64,000 bases of DNA from Streptomyces sp. MMBL 11-1 (GTDB taxonomy: Bacteria; Actinomycetota; Actinomycetes; Streptomycetales; Streptomycetaceae): the NCBI RefSeq assembly GCF_028622875.1, contig NZ_CP117709.1:5769001-5833000 (forward strand), in the 5' to 3' direction. A model generated the notes under the pieces. It was not told the DNA's origin. It saw only the letters and a list, made by a program, of their open reading frames with translations, and did not search any database. Below, in pieces: positions 37,098 through 48,314 of this stretch. The stretch's first letter is position 1; each line of letters starts with the position of its first letter. The position numbers and the translations under genes were made by a program.

Positions 37098-39100
37098 CGG
37101 GCACTGCCCTCCTCGGCGGGGACCTGCTGGGCGGGGGCGCTCACCGAAGTCGCGGAGAGCTGTGCGGCGGGCGCGTCCACCGGGCCGCTGGGCTTGTCCA
37201 CCGGTGCGGCGGGCTTTTCCACCAGGCCGGCGGGCGCGTCCACCGCGCCGCTGGGCTTGTCCACCGGGCCGCTGGGCTTGTCCACCGGGCCGCCGGGGCT
37301 GTCCACCGGGCCGGCGGGAGGCCGTGCGGCGGGCTCGTTCCCGGCGCCCGACATCAGCCAGGCGTACTCCGCGTTGTCGCGCAGCAGCTCCTGATGGGTG
37401 CCGACCGCGGCGATCCGCCCCCCGGACAGCAGCGCCACCCGGTCGGCCAGCATCACGGTGGAGGGGCGGTGCGCCACCACCACCGCGGTCGTCCGCTCCA
37501 GGACCCGCCGCAGCGCGGCCTCCACCAGCGCCTCCGTGTGCACGTCCAGCGCTGAGAGCGGGTCGTCCAGCACCAGGAAGCGCGGCTCCCCGACCACGGC
37601 CCGGGCCAGCGCGAGGCGCTGGCGCTGGCCGCCGGACAGGCTCAGGCCCTGCTCGCCGACCTCGGTGTCCAGCCCCTGCGGCAGCTCGTGCACGAAATCG
37701 GCCTGGGCGACCGACAGCGCCCGGCGCACCTGCTTCTCGTCGGCGTCCGCCGCGCCCATCGTCACGTTCTCGCCGACCGTCGCGGAGAACAGCGTCGGCT
37801 CCTCGAACGCCACCGAGACCAGCTCCCGCAGCCGCGAACGCTCCATCGTGGCGATGTCCTCGCCGTCCAGCGTGATCCGGCCGCCGGTCACCTCGTGCAG
37901 CCGGGGCACCAGAGCGGTGAGCGTCGTCTTGCCCGACCCCGTCCCCCCGACGAGGGCCAGCGTCTCACCGGGCCGGATGTGCAGATCGATCCCGGCGAGG
38001 ACCGGCGGCGATCCCGGATCCGCGTCCGGGTAGCGGAACTCGACGCCCTCGAACACCATCCCCGGGGCGGTGTCCGGCGCGCCCTCGCGGACCGGCGCGG
38101 CCCCGGGCTCCTCCGCCGCGTCCATCACCTCGAAGTACCGGTCGGTCGCGGTCGCCGACTCCTGGCTCATCGCCAGCAGGAAGCCGATCGACTCCACCGG
38201 CCAGCGCAGGGCGAGCGCCGTGGACAGGAACGCCACCAGCGTGCCCGCGGACAGCGTCCCGTCCGCCACCTGGATCGTGCCGAGCACCAGCGCCGCGCCG
38301 ATCGCCAGCTCCGGGAGGGCGGTGATCAGCCCCCAGATCCCGGCGAGCAGCCGGGCCTTGCCCAGCTCCGTGGTGCGCAGCCGGTGCGACAGCGTCCGGA
38401 ACGCCCGCGCCTGGCTGCGGTGCCGGCCGAAGCCCTTGACGACGCGGATGCCCAGCACACTCTCCTCGACGACCGTGGTGAGGTCGCCGACCTGGTCCTG
38501 GGCCCGGCGCGTGACCACCGAATACTTCGTCTCGAACAGCGAGCACAGGACCATCAGCGGCACCGCGGGCGCCAGCAGCACCAGTCCCAGCGTCCAGTCC
38601 TGGGCGAACAGGAGGACGAACCCGACCAGGATCGTGGTCGCGTTGACGACCAGGAAGGTCAGCGGGAACGCCAGGAACATCCGCAGGAGCATCAGATCCG
38701 TCGTCCCGCGCGACAGCAGCTGACCCGAGGCCCAGCGGTCGTGGAACGCGACCGGCAGCCGCTGCAGATGGCGGTAGAGATCCGCCCGCATCGCCGCCTC
38801 GACCCCGGCCAGCGGACGCGCCACCAGCCACCGCCGGAACCCGAACAGCAGCGCCTCCGCGATACCGAGCAGCAGCAGATACAGCGCCCCCAGCCACACC
38901 CCGCCCGGATCACGGTCGGCGACCGGACCGTCCACCATCCACTTCAGGACCAGCGGGATCACCAGGCCCAGACAGGACGCCAGGATCGCCACGAAGGCGG
39001 CCGTGAACAGGCGCACCCGCACGGGTCGGACATAGGGCCACAGGCGCAGGAGGGAGCGCACGGCGGACCGGTCCGTGTGCTCTGCAGGCTTTTTGGGCAT
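37094..39100 (-). CDS. ABC exporter half-transporter with degenerate ATP site and repeat tail
   Basis: 668 residues: six membrane helices (about 25-315), ATPase domain with GGTGSGKTT, canonical LSLSGGQRQR, and Walker B LVLDDPLSALD in which the catalytic Glu is Asp. This is the degenerate site of a heterodimeric exporter (TM287/288-like). The last about 75 residues are a Pro/Ala-rich tail of seven 7-residue units related to PVDKPSG, encoded by 21-base repeats. Start ATG at 39100. Divergent from a DrrAB-type exporter. Confidence 0.92.
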   Translation of the reverse strand: MPKKPAEHTDRSAVRSLLRLWPYVRPVRVRLFTAAFVAILASCLGLVIPLVLKWMVDGPVADRDPGGVWLGALYLLLLGIAEALLFGFRRWLVARPLAGVEAAMRADLYRHLQRLPVAFHDRWASGQLLSRGTTDLMLLRMFLAFPLTFLVVNATTILVGFVLLFAQDWTLGLVLLAPAVPLMVLCSLFETKYSVVTRRAQDQVGDLTTVVEESVLGIRVVKGFGRHRSQARAFRTLSHRLRTTELGKARLLAGIWGLITALPELAIGAALVLGTIQVADGTLSAGTLVAFLSTALALRWPVESIGFLLAMSQESATATDRYFEVMDAAEEPGAAPVREGAPDTAPGMVFEGVEFRYPDADPGSPPVLAGIDLHIRPGETLALVGGTGSGKTTLTALVPRLHEVTGGRITLDGEDIATMERSRLRELVSVAFEEPTLFSATVGENVTMGAADADEKQVRRALSVAQADFVHELPQGLDTEVGEQGLSLSGGQRQRLALARAVVGEPRFLVLDDPLSALDVHTEALVEAALRRVLERTTAVVVAHRPSTVMLADRVALLSGGRIAAVGTHQELLRDNAEYAWLMSGAGNEPAARPPAGPVDSPGGPVDKPSGPVDKPSGAVDAPAGLVEKPAAPVDKPSGPVDAPAAQLSATSVSAPAQQVPAEEGSAR
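37176..37322 (-). repeat. seven tandem 21-bp units in the ABC exporter tail
   Basis: Units start at 37176, 37197, 37218, 37239, 37260, 37281 and 37302, each beginning TCCACC on the plus strand. Each encodes seven residues in frame, so copy number can change without a frameshift. Two units are identical. Confidence 0.9.
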
Positions 39101-39146
39101 CAGGGGCGACCTTACGTTTCACCACTGACATCGGTCCTGCCAATTT

Positions 39147-39181
39147 CCTGCCCTGCCCTGCCCTGCCCTGCCTTGCCCTGC
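39147..39181. repeat. CCTGC pentanucleotide repeat, 7 units, between divergent ABC operons
   Basis: Five perfect CCTGC units, one CTTGC and a final CCTGC. It lies in the 189-bp divergent region, 109 bases before the DrrA-type gene. Five-base slippage would alter promoter spacing, not reading frame. Confidence 0.85.
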
Positions 39182-39289
39182 CGGGCCGGCCGGCAGCGAC
39201 AGTCGTACCCCGGGTCAACCGATCGGCTGATGCGCCGTCGAGCGGGACGGCGGATACCGCCCGGGCCCGCCCGCCGGAACCCTGGGGGC

Positions 39290-40207
39290 ATGGCAATCAT
39301 CGAAGTCAACGGGGTGCGCAAGAGCTACGCCGGCCGGGCCGTGGTCGACGGCGTCTCCTTCTCCGTCGACGAGGGGGAGATCTTCGGCATCCTCGGCCCC
39401 AACGGGGCGGGCAAGACCACCACCGTCGAATGCGTGGAGGGCCTGCGCGTCCCCGACGCGGGCACCATCAGGGTCGCCGGGCTCGACCCCGTCGCCGACC
39501 ACGACCGGGTGACGCGGCTGCTCGGCGCCCAGCTCCAGGAGAGCGAGCTCCAGGCCAAGCTGACCGTACGGGAGGCGCTGGAGCTGTACACCGCCTTCTA
39601 CCCGGCCCCCGCCGACTGGCGGCCGCTCGCCGACCGGCTCGGTCTGGCTGACCGGCTCACCACCCGCTTCGCCAAGCTCTCCGGAGGCCAGAAGCAGCGC
39701 CTGTTCATCGCCCTCGCCCTGATCGGCAACCCGAAGGTCGTCGTGCTCGACGAGCTGACCACCGGCCTCGACCCGCGAGCCCGCCGCGACACCTGGAAGC
39801 TCATCGAGGAGATCCGCGACGGCGGGGTGACCGTCCTGCTCGTCACCCACTTCATGGAGGAGGCCCAGCGCCTCTGCGACCGGATCGCCGTCATCGACCG
39901 GGGCAGGGTCGTCGCCCTGGACACCCCGGCCGGGCTGATCCGGCGGACCACCGGCTCCACCGTGGTCTCCTTCGTCCCCTCCCGCACCCCGACCGGACCC
40001 GAACTCGACCGGCTCGCCGCGCTTCCGGGGGTCGCCTCGGTGACCCCGCCCGACGCCACCGGCGTCCTCGTCCTGGCCGCCACCGACGACACCATCACCC
40101 CGCTCATCTCCCTGCTCGCCGAACTCGGCGTCACCGCCCAGCGGCTGCGGATCACCGAGACCAGCCTCGACGAAGCCTTCCTCGACCTCACCGGACAGGA
40201 CGTCTGA
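39290..40207 (+). CDS. DrrA-type ABC exporter ATP-binding subunit
   Basis: 305 residues with Walker A GPNGAGKTTT (36-45), Q-loop in LGAQLQE, signature KLSGGQKQR, Walker B VVVLDELTTGLD and switch His in VTHFMEE. The C-terminal about 80 residues are the regulatory tail typical of DrrA-like drug or lipid exporters. ATG at 39290 chosen by homology (MAIIEVNGVRKSY); a weak CTGGGGG site precedes it. One base separates it from the permease gene. Confidence 0.93.
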   Translation: MAIIEVNGVRKSYAGRAVVDGVSFSVDEGEIFGILGPNGAGKTTTVECVEGLRVPDAGTIRVAGLDPVADHDRVTRLLGAQLQESELQAKLTVREALELYTAFYPAPADWRPLADRLGLADRLTTRFAKLSGGQKQRLFIALALIGNPKVVVLDELTTGLDPRARRDTWKLIEEIRDGGVTVLLVTHFMEEAQRLCDRIAVIDRGRVVALDTPAGLIRRTTGSTVVSFVPSRTPTGPELDRLAALPGVASVTPPDATGVLVLAATDDTITPLISLLAELGVTAQRLRITETSLDEAFLDLTGQDV

Positions 40208-40208
40208 C

Positions 40209-41012
40209 ATGACCCCCGACACCGCCGCCCCCCAGGCCGCCGCCCCCGCCACCTCGGCGCCCGCCCGCCGGCGGGGCCCCATGGGGGCCGTGCTGCTCAC
40301 CGAGACCCGGCTCTTCCTCCGCGAACCCGGCAGCCTCTTCTGGATCCTCGTCTTCCCGACCGTCCTCCTGGTGATCCTCGGCTTCGTCCCGGCGTTCAAG
40401 GAGCCCGACGACACCTTCGGCGGACGCCGGGTCATCGACCTGTACGTCCCCGTCTCGGTCCTGCTCGCCATGATCATGGCCGGGCTCCAGGCGATGCCGC
40501 CGGTCCTCACCGCCTACCGGGAACGCGGCATCCTGCGCCGCATGTCCACCACCCCGGTGCGTCCCTCGGCCCTCCTCACCGCCCAGATCACCCTGCACGG
40601 CGCCGCCGCCCTCGGCTCGGCGCTCCTGGTCGTCACCGTCGGACGCGTCGTCTACGCGGTCGCGCTGCCCGGTCACCTGCTCGGCTACGCCCTGGCGTTG
40701 CTGCTCGCGGTCGGCGCCGTGCTCGCCCTGGGCGCGACGATCTGCGCCCTGTCCCGTACGACGAAGGCGGCCACCGCGGTCGGCTCCGTCGCCTACCTCA
40801 CGATGATGTTCACCGCCGGCGTCTGGGTACCCGTCCAGGCGATGCCCGACACCCTGCGCCGCATCGTGCAGGTCACCCCGTTCGGCGCCGTGTCCCAGGC
40901 CCTGGACCAGGCCGCCTCCGGCCACTGGCCGAGCTGGGCGTACCTCGGGGTCGTCACACTGTGGACCGCGCTGCTCGGCCTCGCCGCCGCTCGACTCTTC
41001 CGCTGGCAGTGA
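40209..41012 (+). CDS. ABC-2 type permease (DrrB-like)
   Basis: 267 residues with six hydrophobic segments after a Pro/Ala-rich cytoplasmic start. YRERGILRRMSTTPVRPS is the conserved ABC-2 signature region before helix 3. Partner of the preceding ATPase in an exporter; substrate unknown, with drug resistance the commonest role. The following two-component genes likely regulate it. Confidence 0.92.
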   Translation: MTPDTAAPQAAAPATSAPARRRGPMGAVLLTETRLFLREPGSLFWILVFPTVLLVILGFVPAFKEPDDTFGGRRVIDLYVPVSVLLAMIMAGLQAMPPVLTAYRERGILRRMSTTPVRPSALLTAQITLHGAAALGSALLVVTVGRVVYAVALPGHLLGYALALLLAVGAVLALGATICALSRTTKAATAVGSVAYLTMMFTAGVWVPVQAMPDTLRRIVQVTPFGAVSQALDQAASGHWPSWAYLGVVTLWTALLGLAAARLFRWQ

Positions 41013-41026
41013 CGGAGACTGCCCGT

Positions 41027-42316
41027 ATGACGCAGCCGCTCCGCCCCCCGGGCCTGTCCGGTGCGGCGGGTCCGCGCACGATCGAACAGCGCTGGGAGCA
41101 GTTCTACCGGTACGGGCCCTACGCCGTCCTCACCCTCTCCGTCCTCGTCGGGGGCGTCGCCGCCGACCTGATCATGACCCGTACCGAGATGTACGTGGCC
41201 GGGGCCCTGGCCGTCGCGGCGTACGGGCTCCAGCTCTGGTGGGGCCGGGCCCGCCCGCGTACCGCCCGGGGCGGCCCGGCCGGGGTGGCCTACTACGCCG
41301 CCCGGACCGTCCTCGCCTTCGCCCTGTCGTGGCTCAACCCGTTCTTCTCGATCTACGCGGCCCTCGGCTACTTCGACGTCGAACCGCTGCTGCCCAAGCG
41401 GGCCGTGCGGATCGGGCTGCTCTGCACCGCCGTCACCCTGGCCGGTTCGCAGAGCGGGGGACTGCCGCCCGCCTCGCTGATGAACTGGGTCGCCTTCGGC
41501 GCGCTGTACCTCATCAACTCCGCCCTCGCCCTCTTCTTCTGGTACGTCGGGATGCGGGAGGAGGAGAAGGCCCGCGTCCAGGTCGAGACCATCGCCGAGC
41601 TGGAGCGCACCAACCTCCGGCTGGAGGAGGCCATGGCGGAGAACGCGGCCCTGCACGCCCAACTCCTCGTACAGGCGCGGGAGGCGGGGGTCGACGACGA
41701 GCGGCGCCGGCTCGCCGCCGAGATCCACGACACCCTCGCCCAGGGGCTCACCGGGATCATCGCCCAGCTCCAGGTCGTCACCTCCCTGACGGACCGCGAT
41801 CCGGAGACCGCCCGCGTCCACCTGGAGCGGGCCGCCGCGCTCGCCCGCCACAGCCTCGGCGAGGCCCGCCGCTCCGTGCACAACCTCGCCCCCGCCGCCC
41901 TGGAGCACGACGAGCTGGCCGGAGCGCTGAAGAAGACCGTCGCCGACTGGGCCGAACAGCACCGCGTCCGGGCCGACTTCACCGTCACCGGCACCGTCGA
42001 ACCGGTCCACGACGAGATCGCCGCCACCCTGCTGCGCATCGCGGGCGAGGCCCTCGCCAACGCCGGGCGGCACTCCGGGGCCTCCCGGGTCGGGGTGACG
42101 CTGTCGTTCATGGACGACGAACTGACCCTGGACGTACGGGACGACGGGCGCGGCTTCGACCCCGCGGCCGCCGCCCCGGCCGGCCGCACCGGCGGCTTCG
42201 GCCTCGGCGGGATGCGGGCCCGCGCGGAGCGCATCGCGGGCGCGGTCGAGGTGGAGTCGGAACCGGGCGGCGGCACGGCGGTGTCGGCCAGGGTCCCCCT
42301 GGTCAGGCACCCCTGA
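41027..42316 (+). CDS. NarL-type sensor histidine kinase
   Basis: 429 residues. Five or so membrane helices (about 25-175), a coiled linker (about 190-220), HisKA_3 box with the phospho-acceptor His in AAEIHDTLAQGL (about 236), and HATPase with AGEALANAGRHSG and DDGRGFDP, GGFGLGGMRARAERI. The ATG at 41027 has GGAG 9 bases upstream. It follows the DrrAB-type genes by 14 bases and precedes a LuxR-type regulator. The lack of a large external domain suggests sensing within or at the membrane, as in DesK or LiaS. Confidence 0.93.
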   Translation: MTQPLRPPGLSGAAGPRTIEQRWEQFYRYGPYAVLTLSVLVGGVAADLIMTRTEMYVAGALAVAAYGLQLWWGRARPRTARGGPAGVAYYAARTVLAFALSWLNPFFSIYAALGYFDVEPLLPKRAVRIGLLCTAVTLAGSQSGGLPPASLMNWVAFGALYLINSALALFFWYVGMREEEKARVQVETIAELERTNLRLEEAMAENAALHAQLLVQAREAGVDDERRRLAAEIHDTLAQGLTGIIAQLQVVTSLTDRDPETARVHLERAAALARHSLGEARRSVHNLAPAALEHDELAGALKKTVADWAEQHRVRADFTVTGTVEPVHDEIAATLLRIAGEALANAGRHSGASRVGVTLSFMDDELTLDVRDDGRGFDPAAAAPAGRTGGFGLGGMRARAERIAGAVEVESEPGGGTAVSARVPLVRHP

Positions 42317-42371
42317 GCAGCACTGCGGTCGCCCCTGGTCAGGTACCCGCGAGTCCCCGTACGGTGCCGTC

Positions 42372-43025
42372 ATGACCGAGACCACCGCCCGCGCCATCAG
42401 TCTCGTCGTCGTCGACGACCACCCGGTCGTCCGGGACGGGCTGCGGGGCATGTTCGCCGCCGCCCCCGGATTCGAGGTCCTCGGCGAGGCGGCGAACGGC
42501 AGGGACGCCCTTGCGGTCGTCGAGGACCTCGACCCGGACGTCGTCCTGATGGACCTGCGGATGCCCGGAGGCGGGGGAGTGGCGGCCATCGCCGAGCTGA
42601 CCCGGCGCGGTTCCCGCTCGAAGGTCCTGGTGCTGACCACGTACGACACCGACTCCGACACCCTGCCCGCGATCGAGGCGGGCGCGACCGGATACCTCCT
42701 CAAGGACGCCCCGCGCGAGGAACTGTTCGCGGCCGTCCGGGCCGCCGCCGACGGGCGCGGCGTCCTGTCGCCCGCCGTCGCCTCCCGGCTGATGACCCGG
42801 GTCCGCACCCCCGCCGCCGACCCCGCCGGGGCCGCCCTGTCGGCGCGCGAGCGCGAGGTGCTCGTCCTGGTGGCGCGGGGCACCACCAACCGGGAGATCG
42901 CCGCCGAGCTGTTCATCAGCGAGGCGACCGTGAAGACCCACCTCACCCATGTCTTCGCCAAGCTGGGCGCCAAGGACCGGGCCGCGGCCGTCGCCGTGGG
43001 CTACGACCGGGGCATCCTCGGCTGA
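42372..43025 (+). CDS. NarL/LuxR-type response regulator
   Basis: 217 residues: receiver domain with VVDDHPVVRDGL, phospho-Asp in VVLMDLRMPG (about residue 58), conserved Thr/Ser and Lys (LLKDAPREE), and C-terminal LuxR HTH (LSAREREVLVLVARGTTNRE to TVKTHLTHVF). Partner of the preceding kinase. No good Shine-Dalgarno is seen before the ATG. Converges on glgX with 17 bases between stops. Confidence 0.94.
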   Translation: MTETTARAISLVVVDDHPVVRDGLRGMFAAAPGFEVLGEAANGRDALAVVEDLDPDVVLMDLRMPGGGGVAAIAELTRRGSRSKVLVLTTYDTDSDTLPAIEAGATGYLLKDAPREELFAAVRAAADGRGVLSPAVASRLMTRVRTPAADPAGAALSAREREVLVLVARGTTNREIAAELFISEATVKTHLTHVFAKLGAKDRAAAVAVGYDRGILG

Positions 43026-43042
43026 AGCCGCGCCCCGCCCGG

Positions 43043-45340
<2,298 letters not shown>

Positions 45341-45492
45341 CGTGTCGCCTCCCGCGGCTCGTGGGACGGGCACCTACGAGCGGCGCGCGGCGTCCCGGCC
45401 GCGGCCCTGTTCAGGTAGTCCTCCCCTCTGTTCTGCCCACCGGACGGCCCGCATTCACGTTTCCCCCGACCGGCCCTGGTCGTTGGGGGAGC

Positions 45493-46728
45493 GTGAACCA
45501 GACAGCGAAGAGCGCACGGGCCGGCTCGGCCGCCGTGCTGACATGGGCAGGACTGCTGACCGTGCTGGCCCTTCTGACCGGCTGCACCGACGCCCGGGAG
45601 GCCGTGTTCAACGGGAAGGGGCGATCCTCCGGCGACACGATCAGCGTCTTCCCCGAGGACGGCGCGAAGGACGTCGACGAGAAGACCCGCGTCGCGGTGA
45701 AGGTCCCCGACGGGCGGCTGGAGAGCGTGAAGGTCAGGCGGATCGAGGACGCGCGGCAGCAGACGGTGGCCGGGCGCCTCTCCGACGACGGGAGGTCCTG
45801 GAAGCCCGCCGCGGGGCGGCTCGCCCTCGCCGCGAAGTACAGCATCGACGCGGTGGCCGTGGACGGGGCCGGACGCCGCTCCGCCCGGCACACCACGTTC
45901 ACCACACTCGTCCCCGAGCACCGCTTCATCGGGTACTTCAAACCGGAGAACCGGTCCACGGTGGGCACCGGCATGATCGTCTCCTTCTCCTTCAACCGCC
46001 CGATCGCCGACCGGGCCGCGGTGGAGAAGGCCATCCGGGTGACGTCCGATCCGGTGGTGGAGGTGTCCGGCCACTGGTTCGGCAAGGACCGGCTCGACTT
46101 CCGCCCGAAGGCGTACTGGAAGCCCGGTACGGAGGTCACCGTCGACATCGGGCTGCGCGACGTCGAGGGCGCCCCGGGGGTCTACGGCGGCCAGGACAAG
46201 ACCGTCGTCTTCACGGTCGGCCGCTCCCAGGTCTCCCGGGTCGACGCCGAGGACAAGACCATGGAGGTGCGCCGGGACGGAGAGCTCGTGGACACGATCC
46301 CGATCACCGCGGGGGCCCCGAAGACGACCACGTACAACGGGAAGATGGTGGTCTCCGAGATGCACGAGGTGACCCGGATGAACGGCGCCACGGTCGGCTT
46401 CACGGACAAGAAGGGCAAGGGCGAGTACGACATCAAGGATGTGCCGCACGCGATCCGGCTCACCGAGTCCGGCACCTTCCTGCACGGCAACTACTGGGCC
46501 GACGAGTCCGTCTTCGGCGAGGAGAACGTCAGCCACGGCTGCGTCGGACTGCGCGACGCCAAGGGCGGCAGCGGCTCCACGCCCGGCGGCTGGTTCTTCG
46601 ACCGGACCCTGATCGGCGACGTGGTCGAGGTGGTCAACTCCCGGGACAAGAAGGTCGCGCCGGACAACGGACTCAGCGGCTGGAACCTCGGCTGGAAGAA
46701 GTGGAAGGCCGGGTCCGCCCTGCGGTGA
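45493..46728 (+). CDS. L,D-transpeptidase lipoprotein (copy 1)
   Basis: 411 residues from a GTG at 45493 with GGGGGAG upstream. Lipobox LLTGC (Cys31). Two Ig-like domains (about 50-250) precede the YkuD domain, which has HGNYW and the catalytic motif SHGCVGLRD (Cys near 349). It makes or edits 3-3 crosslinks in peptidoglycan at the outer membrane-proximal wall. Very similar to the next gene in layout, so a tandem duplication. Confidence 0.95.
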   Translation: MNQTAKSARAGSAAVLTWAGLLTVLALLTGCTDAREAVFNGKGRSSGDTISVFPEDGAKDVDEKTRVAVKVPDGRLESVKVRRIEDARQQTVAGRLSDDGRSWKPAAGRLALAAKYSIDAVAVDGAGRRSARHTTFTTLVPEHRFIGYFKPENRSTVGTGMIVSFSFNRPIADRAAVEKAIRVTSDPVVEVSGHWFGKDRLDFRPKAYWKPGTEVTVDIGLRDVEGAPGVYGGQDKTVVFTVGRSQVSRVDAEDKTMEVRRDGELVDTIPITAGAPKTTTYNGKMVVSEMHEVTRMNGATVGFTDKKGKGEYDIKDVPHAIRLTESGTFLHGNYWADESVFGEENVSHGCVGLRDAKGGSGSTPGGWFFDRTLIGDVVEVVNSRDKKVAPDNGLSGWNLGWKKWKAGSALR

Positions 46729-46973
46729 GGCCCCGGGCCCGGACCGCGGACCCCGGGCCCGTGTCCCCGCCCCTCCTTCCCCCGGGCCCCGCCCCTCCTC
46801 CCGGCCCCCCGCGCCACCTGCGCGGCTCCCCGGACCACTGGTACGGAACGGTGACATTCCGGAGGGAGTTCACCCCGCTCGCGATGTGATTATCTTGCGG
46901 CGGGCGCGCATGTTCGGCGCGCGGGGGTGCGGGCCATGGCGGGAGCCGGGCCCTGCGAGGGGAGACGACCACA

Positions 46974-48221
46974 GTGAACGGGCAGCCGATATCGGGGGCA
47001 TCGGCCGGGGCGAGCGGGAAGCGGCGCGGCGGAACGGGGCTCCTGGCCCTGGTTCTGGGCGCATTGCTGTTGCTGGTGACGGCGTGCGGCGGCGGCGACG
47101 CCGGCGCGGGGGACGAGAAGGGGCCGGCGGGCAGCGCGAAGAGTGAGGACACGACCGCTTCGCAGGCGGTGGTGACCATCGCGCCCGAGGACGGCGCGGA
47201 GTCCGTGGCGACCAGCGGTGCGCTGAAGATCGGCGCCACGCAGGGCAAGCTGACCACGGTGAAGGTCTCCGACCCCAAGGGCAACGAGGTCGAGGGGGAG
47301 ATCGCGGCCGACGGCGCGAGCTGGACGCCCGAACGGCACCTCGCCGCCGCCACGAAGTACGCGGTGCACGCGGTGGCGAAGGACGCGGAGGGACGTGAGT
47401 CGGCGAAGGACACCACCTTCACCACGCTCGTCCCGGCGAACACCTTCATCGGCCACTACACGCCCGAGGACGGTTCCACCGTCGGGGTCGGCATGCCGGT
47501 CTCCATCAACTTCACCCGGGGCATCACCGACCCCGACGCGGTGGAGCGGGCGATCAAGGTGACGGCCGAGCCGGCCGTCGAGATCGAGGGCCACTGGTTC
47601 GGGAACGACCGTCTCGACTTCCGCCCGGAGAAGTACTGGGCGGCGGGCACCAAGGTGACCGTCGACCTCAACCTCGACGGCGTCGAGGGCCGGCCGGGCG
47701 TCTACGGCAAGCAGGCCAAGAAGGTGTCGTTCACCATCGGCCGCAGCCAGATCTCGACCGTCGACGCGAGCGCGAAGCGGATGAAGGTGGTCCGCGACGG
47801 CAAGCAGATCAAGGACATCCCGATCTCCGCGGGCGCACCGGCGACGACCACGTACAACGGTCAGATGGTCATCAGCGAGAAGCTGAAGGTGACCCGGATG
47901 AACGGCGACACCGTGGGCTTCGGCGGCGAGTACGACATCAAGGACGTGCCGCACGCCATGCGGCTGTCGACGTCGGGCACCTTCCTGCACGGCAACTACT
48001 GGGGCGCGTCCTCCATCTTCGGCAACTCCAACACCAGCCACGGCTGTGTCGGTCTGCGGGATGTGCGCGGCGGCTACGACAACCAGACGCCGGCGGCCTG
48101 GTTCTACAACAAGTCGCTGATCGGCGACGTGGTCATCGTGAAGAACTCGAAGGACAAGCAGATCGCCCCGGACAACGGCCTCAACGGCTGGAACATGGAC
48201 TGGGAGGAGTGGAAGAAGTAG
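46974..48221 (+). CDS. L,D-transpeptidase lipoprotein (copy 2)
   Basis: 415 residues from a GTG at 46974. Lipobox LVTAC (Cys38), a Gly/Ala/Glu-rich linker, two Ig-like domains and a YkuD domain with HGNYWGASSIF and SHGCVGLRDVRGG (Cys near 358). Same fold and order as copy 1, with GHWFGNDRLDFRPEKYW nearly identical to the copy 1 equivalent. The 245-base gap suggests separate promoters. A perfect terminator follows. Confidence 0.95.
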   Translation: MNGQPISGASAGASGKRRGGTGLLALVLGALLLLVTACGGGDAGAGDEKGPAGSAKSEDTTASQAVVTIAPEDGAESVATSGALKIGATQGKLTTVKVSDPKGNEVEGEIAADGASWTPERHLAAATKYAVHAVAKDAEGRESAKDTTFTTLVPANTFIGHYTPEDGSTVGVGMPVSINFTRGITDPDAVERAIKVTAEPAVEIEGHWFGNDRLDFRPEKYWAAGTKVTVDLNLDGVEGRPGVYGKQAKKVSFTIGRSQISTVDASAKRMKVVRDGKQIKDIPISAGAPATTTYNGQMVISEKLKVTRMNGDTVGFGGEYDIKDVPHAMRLSTSGTFLHGNYWGASSIFGNSNTSHGCVGLRDVRGGYDNQTPAAWFYNKSLIGDVVIVKNSKDKQIAPDNGLNGWNMDWEEWKK

Positions 48222-48251
48222 GGCTTCCTTCCGCTCCCCGATCGACCGGGC

Positions 48252-48284
48252 GGGCCCGGTGCTGTGACCAACGGCACCGGGCCC
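48252..48284. terminator. terminator after the second L,D-transpeptidase
   Basis: An 11-bp perfect stem (GGGCCCGGTGC at 48252-48262 and its complement at 48274-48284), 30 bases after the stop. Confidence 0.85.
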
Positions 48285-48314
48285 GTCGGCGTTAGCGGTG
48301 GTTAACCTCTTGGC

